Shown one piece after another: positions 60,401 through 64,000 of a stretch of 64,000 nt of DNA. A program made the position numbers and the translations under genes. Source of the DNA: a bacterium (lineage in GTDB: Bacteria; Patescibacteriota; Microgenomatia; UBA1406; GWC2-37-13). The stretch spans positions 18,102-82,101 of the forward strand of contig JAJYOJ010000004.1 in NCBI GenBank assembly GCA_021796235.1, read 5' to 3'. The notes beneath the pieces are model-generated. The model had not been told where the DNA came from. It was given only the letters and a program-made list of their open reading frames with translations, and ran no database searches. The number at the start of each line of letters is the position of its first letter. Position 1 is the stretch's first letter.

Positions 60401-61012
60401 ATGGACATTAAAATCGCTCGGCCATTTTCCGGCTCTTATCCTGTTACCTTCAAATTCGGCGAAGATCCCGATTGGTATCATAAAGTTTTTTTTGAAGCAC
60501 ATAACGGTATTGATTATGGTATGCCTATAGGCACTCCGCTTTTAGCCTGTGATAAAGGAACTTTACTATTTGCGGATCATTTACCAGACTTAGATGGTAG
60601 GGGAATCATCTTAAACCACAGCTGGGGTCAGTCATATTACTGGCACACTAGCGAAGAACTTGCTAAATATGGTACAGAGATCGAAAAAGGCGACCCGATA
60701 GGGTATTCCGGTGCGACCGGTTTTGCCACCGGTCCCCATCTTCATTTTGGTATTCGTGTAAATAACCCCGATTGTGAAAATATCAGGGGATTTATTGATC
60801 CGGAGCCCTATTTTGAAGATGTTATTACCATTCCCCAACCTCCATCCCCTATCAATAAAACATATATTGTCCGACCAGGCGATACTTTGTTTGATATAGC
60901 CAAGAAATTCTACGGAAATGGCGCCGAGTGGCGACGAATTTATGACGTCAACACCGACAAGATCAAAAATCCCAATCTTATTTACCCATTACAAGTTCTC
61001 AAAATTCCATAA
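60401..61012 (+). CDS. M23 peptidase with C-terminal LysM (endolysin-like)
   Basis: A 203-residue protein. The M23 LytM-type domain has zinc ligands HNGIDYGMPIGTPL (His and Asp) and GPHLHFGI (HxH), with YYWHTSEE between them. Residues about 153-203 are a LysM (YIVRPGDTLFDIAKKFYG ... LIYPLQVLKIP). There is no signal peptide or membrane helix, unlike wall-remodelling enzymes, so it may be a phage-type endolysin or be exported otherwise. The neighbours are small DNA-binding or unknown genes, supporting a prophage or plasmid remnant. Confidence 0.88.
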   Translation: MDIKIARPFSGSYPVTFKFGEDPDWYHKVFFEAHNGIDYGMPIGTPLLACDKGTLLFADHLPDLDGRGIILNHSWGQSYYWHTSEELAKYGTEIEKGDPIGYSGATGFATGPHLHFGIRVNNPDCENIRGFIDPEPYFEDVITIPQPPSPINKTYIVRPGDTLFDIAKKFYGNGAEWRRIYDVNTDKIKNPNLIYPLQVLKIP

Positions 61013-61041
61013 GGATTTTGGGGCAAATATTTATTAATCAT

Positions 61042-61751
61042 ATGACAGTAAAACAAACGGTCAAAAAAGAAACCGAATTGGCAACTTACGATCAAATGAG
61101 AATGAGAAAAAACTTTTCCCTTGGTACAACCGGTGTTGATCCGTCCGATGTTATGCCTTCGATGGTCAAGTTAGTCCAAGGCACAACAGACCTTGATCGT
61201 GTAAAAGATAGCGAAGGAATTTCGGCTAAAGTTGGTCAATTCTTCTTTTACGGAGATAAAAGTATTCTCGATTCGATTGAAGGATACATTTTGAATTTAG
61301 CAAAGTCAATGATCCTTATAACAACAAAGATAACGGTCAGCCGGAAAAAATGTATCGGGTAATTGGGATATTTACCGACCTATTGACTCCTTTTGTGATG
61401 TACTTCCGGCGGGGAGCAATCAATACCGTTAAAAACCTTTTAGGCAATGTCTTTGCCAATCTCCGAGGAGTTTACACATTCAAGATCCAAATTAAGACCG
61501 AACAGAAAAAAGGAGAAAAAGGAAACTATATGACTCCGGTAATAAGCATTGTCGATAAGGAAAACGAACCAAAAACCCTTGAGATTTTGGAAAAGGAAGC
61601 CCGTAAATACGAATACTTGAGCAAACTGGCTGGCGGAGAAGATTTCATTGATACAAAACCAGCGGAAACATTACCGGTTCCGACTGATGAACCGGTAGAT
61701 CCGACAAAACCGCTTAAAGAAAATATCAATCCCGACGACATACCGTTCTAA
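61042..61751 (+). CDS. Unknown accessory protein, frameshifted
   Basis: Two overlapping frames make one protein. The first reads MTVKQTVKKETELATYDQMR ... KVGQFFFYGDKSILDSIEGYI; the second continues EFSKVNDPYNNKDNGQPEKM, YRVIGIFTDLLTPFVMYFRR and ends in an acidic proline-rich tail PVDPTKPLKENINPDDIPF. The break is in a TTTT run (61289-61292); adding one T joins them into 236 residues. I do not recognise the family; the acidic C-terminal tail resembles that of single-strand DNA-binding proteins (DDIPF), and this is only a suggestion. Confidence 0.6.
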
Positions 61752-61818
61752 AAAATAACCACTACCGCTCGTATATGGGGGACGACGAAAAAAGAGTATT
61801 TACTCAACCTATATTACT

Positions 61819-62016
61819 ATGGACGACAAATTGAGGCTAAATGAAGGTGAGAAAATAATTATCTGCGCGTTTAATGATTCTTCACAATACCCCATTTATT
61901 ACAAAATATTTGACTCCGGTGAAGAAGCTTATCACTTTTATTTTGTCATGCTTAAAAGTCAAAACATTCAGTTTATCGTTACCAGGGTATTTAGGAATCC
62001 AAACAAAAAACCATGA
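61819..62016 (+). CDS. Hypothetical small protein
   Basis: A 65-residue protein, MDDKLRLNEGEKIIICAFND ... YKIFDSGEEAYHFYFVMLKS, with a predicted alpha-beta pattern and no signal peptide. Similar small proteins occur in accessory regions; function unknown. It is the last plus-strand gene before the 480-base non-coding stretch. Confidence 0.5.
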   Translation: MDDKLRLNEGEKIIICAFNDSSQYPIYYKIFDSGEEAYHFYFVMLKSQNIQFIVTRVFRNPNKKP

Positions 62017-62077
62017 AAAAAGTTGATTACCAGACAAATTAAATCAATTTTTTTTTCTTTAAGATCGTAAAGGGTTC

Positions 62078-62184
62078 AGCCGGAAGCGATCAAAAATCGG
62101 TGTAAATCCGACCATTTGCGTGACATCACGAAAATGTTAATTAACCGGCTCGAAGTGGCTGATGCCTATTGCCCGGCTAATAGG
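62078..62184 (+). ncRNA. Candidate structured RNA with possible pseudoknot
   Basis: A GC-rich patch in AT-rich DNA. AGCCGG (62078-62083) can pair with CCGGCT at 62145-62150, or with CCGGCT in the loop of a perfect hairpin CCTATT-loop-AATAGG (62165-62184). Inside are TCGG-TGTAAAT-CCGA (62097-62111) and CGTGA/TCACG (62119-62130). The segment AATCGGTGTAAATCCGACC resembles the L5 region of cobalamin riboswitches, but the rest does not fit. A GAAA-loop hairpin and a terminator follow, as expected for a free RNA of about 250-300 bases. Confidence 0.45.
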
Positions 62185-62300
62185 AAGGGTAATCCGTAGA
62201 CGAAATGATTTATCTCTCAAAATTTGGGGGGTAAGGGGGGCGTGAATTCCGTTCCGAAATGATTAGTTAATTTTTATTAGTTATTTGATAAAATTTTATT

Positions 62301-62316
62301 TGTTGAGAAATCAACA
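62301..62316 (+). ncRNA. GAAA-tetraloop hairpin of the candidate RNA
   Basis: TGTTGA-GAAA-TCAACA, six perfect pairs capped by a GNRA loop, 16 bases before the terminator. GNRA caps are a sign of selected RNA structure. Confidence 0.5.
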
Positions 62317-62331
62317 CATAAACGTTGGCTT

Positions 62332-62359
62332 AAGGGTCTCAAAAAACGGGATCCTTTTT
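62332..62359 (+). terminator. Rho-independent terminator of the candidate RNA
   Basis: AAGGGTCTC (62332-62340) pairs with GGGATCCTT (62348-62356, two G-U pairs) around a seven-base loop, followed by T to 62359. The 140 bases after it, up to the AlbA-type gene, show nothing I can name. Confidence 0.55.
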
Positions 62360-62500
62360 GCATTTATAGCTTATAAAACCGACGAAATCTGCTTTTTTAA
62401 AATACCCACTATATTCTAATGAACTCTTGTAGAATTAGTGCTTTAGCCTATTCTGACAAGCTAATATGTTTTACAAGATTTTACTGTTCTCTCGTAAAAA

Positions 62501-63961
62501 TTAAGTGTGTTGGCCTATTTCAGCTGTATCAGAAAGTCGATACTTAGTAGCTTTTACATAACCTGTAGACGGTTTTATTTGAATTAATAGACCCTTATCC
62601 ACCCATCTTTTTAAAATCTGTGTCATTTTATCTCTTTGCTGAATACCGGTAATCTGTCTTGCTATTTCATTAGTTATATACTTGTTTTGTTTTAAGTAAT
62701 GACTAATCTTCTCCCATTCGGAAGCGACTATTTCGTTTAATAAGATTATTCTAACTGCATCAGTAAGATGAGGATATGTCCAGTAAATCGGCGGATATAA
62801 ATTATTGGATTTCATTTCTACTCTTATTGCCCGTACTCCTTCGTTTTGGTCTAAATTCGGAGGAGATGGAAATTCACGAAGATGTTTCACTAATAAATCA
62901 TTTCTGTAACCGTCTGATCGAATATAACCAATATTTGAAGGTGTAATGTTATAAGGCAATAATCCGGGATTTTCAATTTCTACTCTATCCTCAAATATTT
63001 TAACTTCGATATCTCTTTTCATAAAATAATCTCGATGAATGACAGCATTAGTGATTGATTCTTTTACGGCACGTTCTGGAACCTGATATTTAGTAACAAA
63101 ACCTGACGGAATTTTGATACCAGAGCGTAGTAGAGTCAAAACATATTCATGAGCTTCTTTAATTAATTTGATAATTGGACCACTGATTGTTTTTGGTGTC
63201 CCAATCAAATTTGGAGTTTCGCCGATTGTTTCCAATTTACCTGTATACTGAAAAACCCTGATGGTACATTTAGTATCCAATAAATCAGAAGGATATTCTG
63301 CAAATAAAAGAACAGCAGCTCGTGTAGGTTTTAGTTCTCCTTTGTCATTTTTGCGAGCCAAACCGGTCTTTTCTAAAATCTCATCAATCGAGCTACCGGT
63401 AATTTTTCTGGAACCTTTCCAATCTTCGTAATATGAGGTCTTTAAAAGCTTAAAATCAATATCGACCAATTCCCTATCTGCTTTCTGAAAGCCTTTTGCA
63501 TAAGCAAACTTGATCAATTCGTGGGCGGTTAAAAGTTTATTACTCCTTTCTTGTCTAATATAGACGTGGTTATTTATCGAGTGAAAATTATCTATTGATT
63601 TTGGAATAAAAAGAATAGCAATCCTTTTATTGACCTTGGGGACAGGTAAAATTTGAGGTGGCCAAATACTACCAAGTGGGGGAATAATTCTCGTGATTTC
63701 TCTCCCTAACAAATCAAAATTGGCCGGATTTTCTTCAATCCCATATATTCGATCAAGTGGATTAGCAGTTCTTTTACTTGGATCTTCAACCCCCAAAATA
63801 ACAGAACCGCCATCACTATTAGTTAAAGCCACGATTGATTCAACGATCCGATCAACCTCATTTTTAACTTGAGAAAGTCTTTTAAACTCAACTGTCTGAC
63901 TTTCCGCCGGTATATTAAGAATTAAATCTAATAACTCCTCATTGGTCATTGTTTTATCCAT
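62501..63961 (-). CDS. AlbA/Schlafen-type putative DNA-binding regulator with C-terminal ATPase-like domain
   Basis: An ATP-dependent helicase-like regulator of the AlbA_2 family, 486 residues from MDKTMTNEELL. N-terminal AlbA_2 (divergent Schlafen) is ESQTVEFKRLSQVKNEVDRIVESIVALTNSDGGSVILGV (motif EFK and DGG), followed by HATPase_c_4 (ERAVKESITNAVIHRDYF, IEVKIFEDRVEIENPG) and a winged helix at the C-terminus (NEIARQITGIQQRDKMTQIL). Such proteins are common in accessory regions; roles are mostly unproven. Upstream in-frame codons run to the window edge but belong to a repeated segment; ATGs at 63961 and 63949 are both possible. Confidence 0.85.
   Translation of the reverse strand: MDKTMTNEELLDLILNIPAESQTVEFKRLSQVKNEVDRIVESIVALTNSDGGSVILGVEDPSKRTANPLDRIYGIEENPANFDLLGREITRIIPPLGSIWPPQILPVPKVNKRIAILFIPKSIDNFHSINNHVYIRQERSNKLLTAHELIKFAYAKGFQKADRELVDIDFKLLKTSYYEDWKGSRKITGSSIDEILEKTGLARKNDKGELKPTRAAVLLFAEYPSDLLDTKCTIRVFQYTGKLETIGETPNLIGTPKTISGPIIKLIKEAHEYVLTLLRSGIKIPSGFVTKYQVPERAVKESITNAVIHRDYFMKRDIEVKIFEDRVEIENPGLLPYNITPSNIGYIRSDGYRNDLLVKHLREFPSPPNLDQNEGVRAIRVEMKSNNLYPPIYWTYPHLTDAVRIILLNEIVASEWEKISHYLKQNKYITNEIARQITGIQQRDKMTQILKRWVDKGLLIQIKPSTGYVKATKYRLSDTAEIGQHT
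63593..63621. repeat. 29-base direct repeat, internal copy
   Basis: Lies within the AlbA-type gene and encodes part of its conserved ILFIPKSID stretch. An identical copy forms the last 29 bases of the window. Confidence 0.85.
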
Positions 63962-63971
63962 TTTATTTATA

Positions 63972-64000
63972 TATTGATTTTGGAATAAAAAGAATAGCAA
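63972..64000. repeat. 29-base direct repeat, copy at window end
   Basis: Identical to 63593-63621 and ends exactly at the last base. It lies upstream of the gene that contains the first copy. Confidence 0.85.

Noticed and set aside
62150..62190. Hammerhead ribozyme
   Set aside because: CTGATG followed by the CCTATT/AATAGG stem looks tempting, but the required A after CTGATG, the GAAA after the stem and the two other stems are not present.
62078..62210. Cobalamin riboswitch
   Set aside because: AATCGGTGTAAATCCGACC resembles part of the core, but the conserved AGxCAGGAGACC-type end is missing and no B12-related gene follows.
1..64000. Genetic code 25 (UGA = Gly) as in Gracilibacteria
   Set aside because: Several well-defined genes end at UGA in the expected place (sufC, tsaCE), and conserved glycines are encoded by GGN.
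1..64000. CRISPR array or cas genes
   Set aside because: No regularly spaced repeats and no Cas-like proteins are visible; the REP palindromes are dispersed, not arrayed.

Overview
The window looks like a chromosomal segment of a Patescibacteria (CPR) bacterium, probably of the Microgenomates type. The evidence is AT-rich DNA, very tight gene packing with 4-base overlaps, trimmed versions of standard proteins (a stand-alone PolA 5'-3' exonuclease, a short SufD, a MurE without its N-terminal domain, a short MetG), an archaeal-type AMP phosphorylase, and almost no amino-acid or cofactor biosynthesis. UGA is used as a normal stop (for example in sufC and tsaCE), so this is not a code-25 lineage. 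The taxonomic placement is inferred from gene content only.

Layout. 1-4.3 kb: the end of secA, a decayed EamA transporter, glmS, and a CvpA-CAP membrane protein broken by a frameshift. 4.3-7.1 kb (minus): exonuclease and ftsH. 7.2-16.9 kb (plus): one long cluster joining tRNA t6A synthesis (a tsaC-tsaE fusion, tsaD), an Rrf2 Fe-S regulator, the SUF Fe-S assembly genes (sufC, B, D, S, U), a ferredoxin and a 2-oxoacid:ferredoxin oxidoreductase. Then lon under a consensus promoter. 19.5-27.7 kb (minus): a surface-polysaccharide operon (FemX-like, three GT4s, a PMT-type transferase, an O-antigen-ligase-like protein, a GT2), followed by a tRNA-Met.

27.8-30.2 kb holds the most interesting locus. 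A minus-strand operon (zinc-ribbon GNAT, M20 metallopeptidase) is preceded by a complete ribosome-mediated attenuator. A 19-residue leader peptide with three consecutive His codons overlaps a 1:2 hairpin, a 2:3 antiterminator and a 3:4 intrinsic terminator. A TrpR/YerC-family regulator is transcribed divergently. The two promoters share -35 bases, and a palindrome centred on GTTAAC covers the -10 of the attenuated operon. I read this as a two-level histidine-responsive circuit.

30.2-41.4 kb: rarA with an SOS-like box, an island of small secreted or unknown proteins, a class A PBP, metG (frameshifted), rpsO-pnp, and a REP-associated transposase (RAYT) surrounded by matching REP-like palindromes. 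Other copies of this palindrome lie elsewhere in the window, one of them inside the tsaD reading frame. 41.5-56.2 kb: ftsK, then a large minus-strand division and cell-wall cluster running from mraZ to mraY, whose promoter contains three MraZ-type decamers. 56.3-60.1 kb: murJ, AMP phosphorylase, mltG. 60.2-64 kb is an accessory tail: a 45-residue HTH protein, an M23-LysM hydrolase without signal peptide, a frameshifted unknown, a candidate structured RNA ending in a terminator, and an AlbA-type regulator. The window ends with a 29-base repeat that may mark a contig end.

Across the window many genes have a -10 hexamer only about 5-12 bases before the start codon, pointing to widespread leaderless mRNAs.
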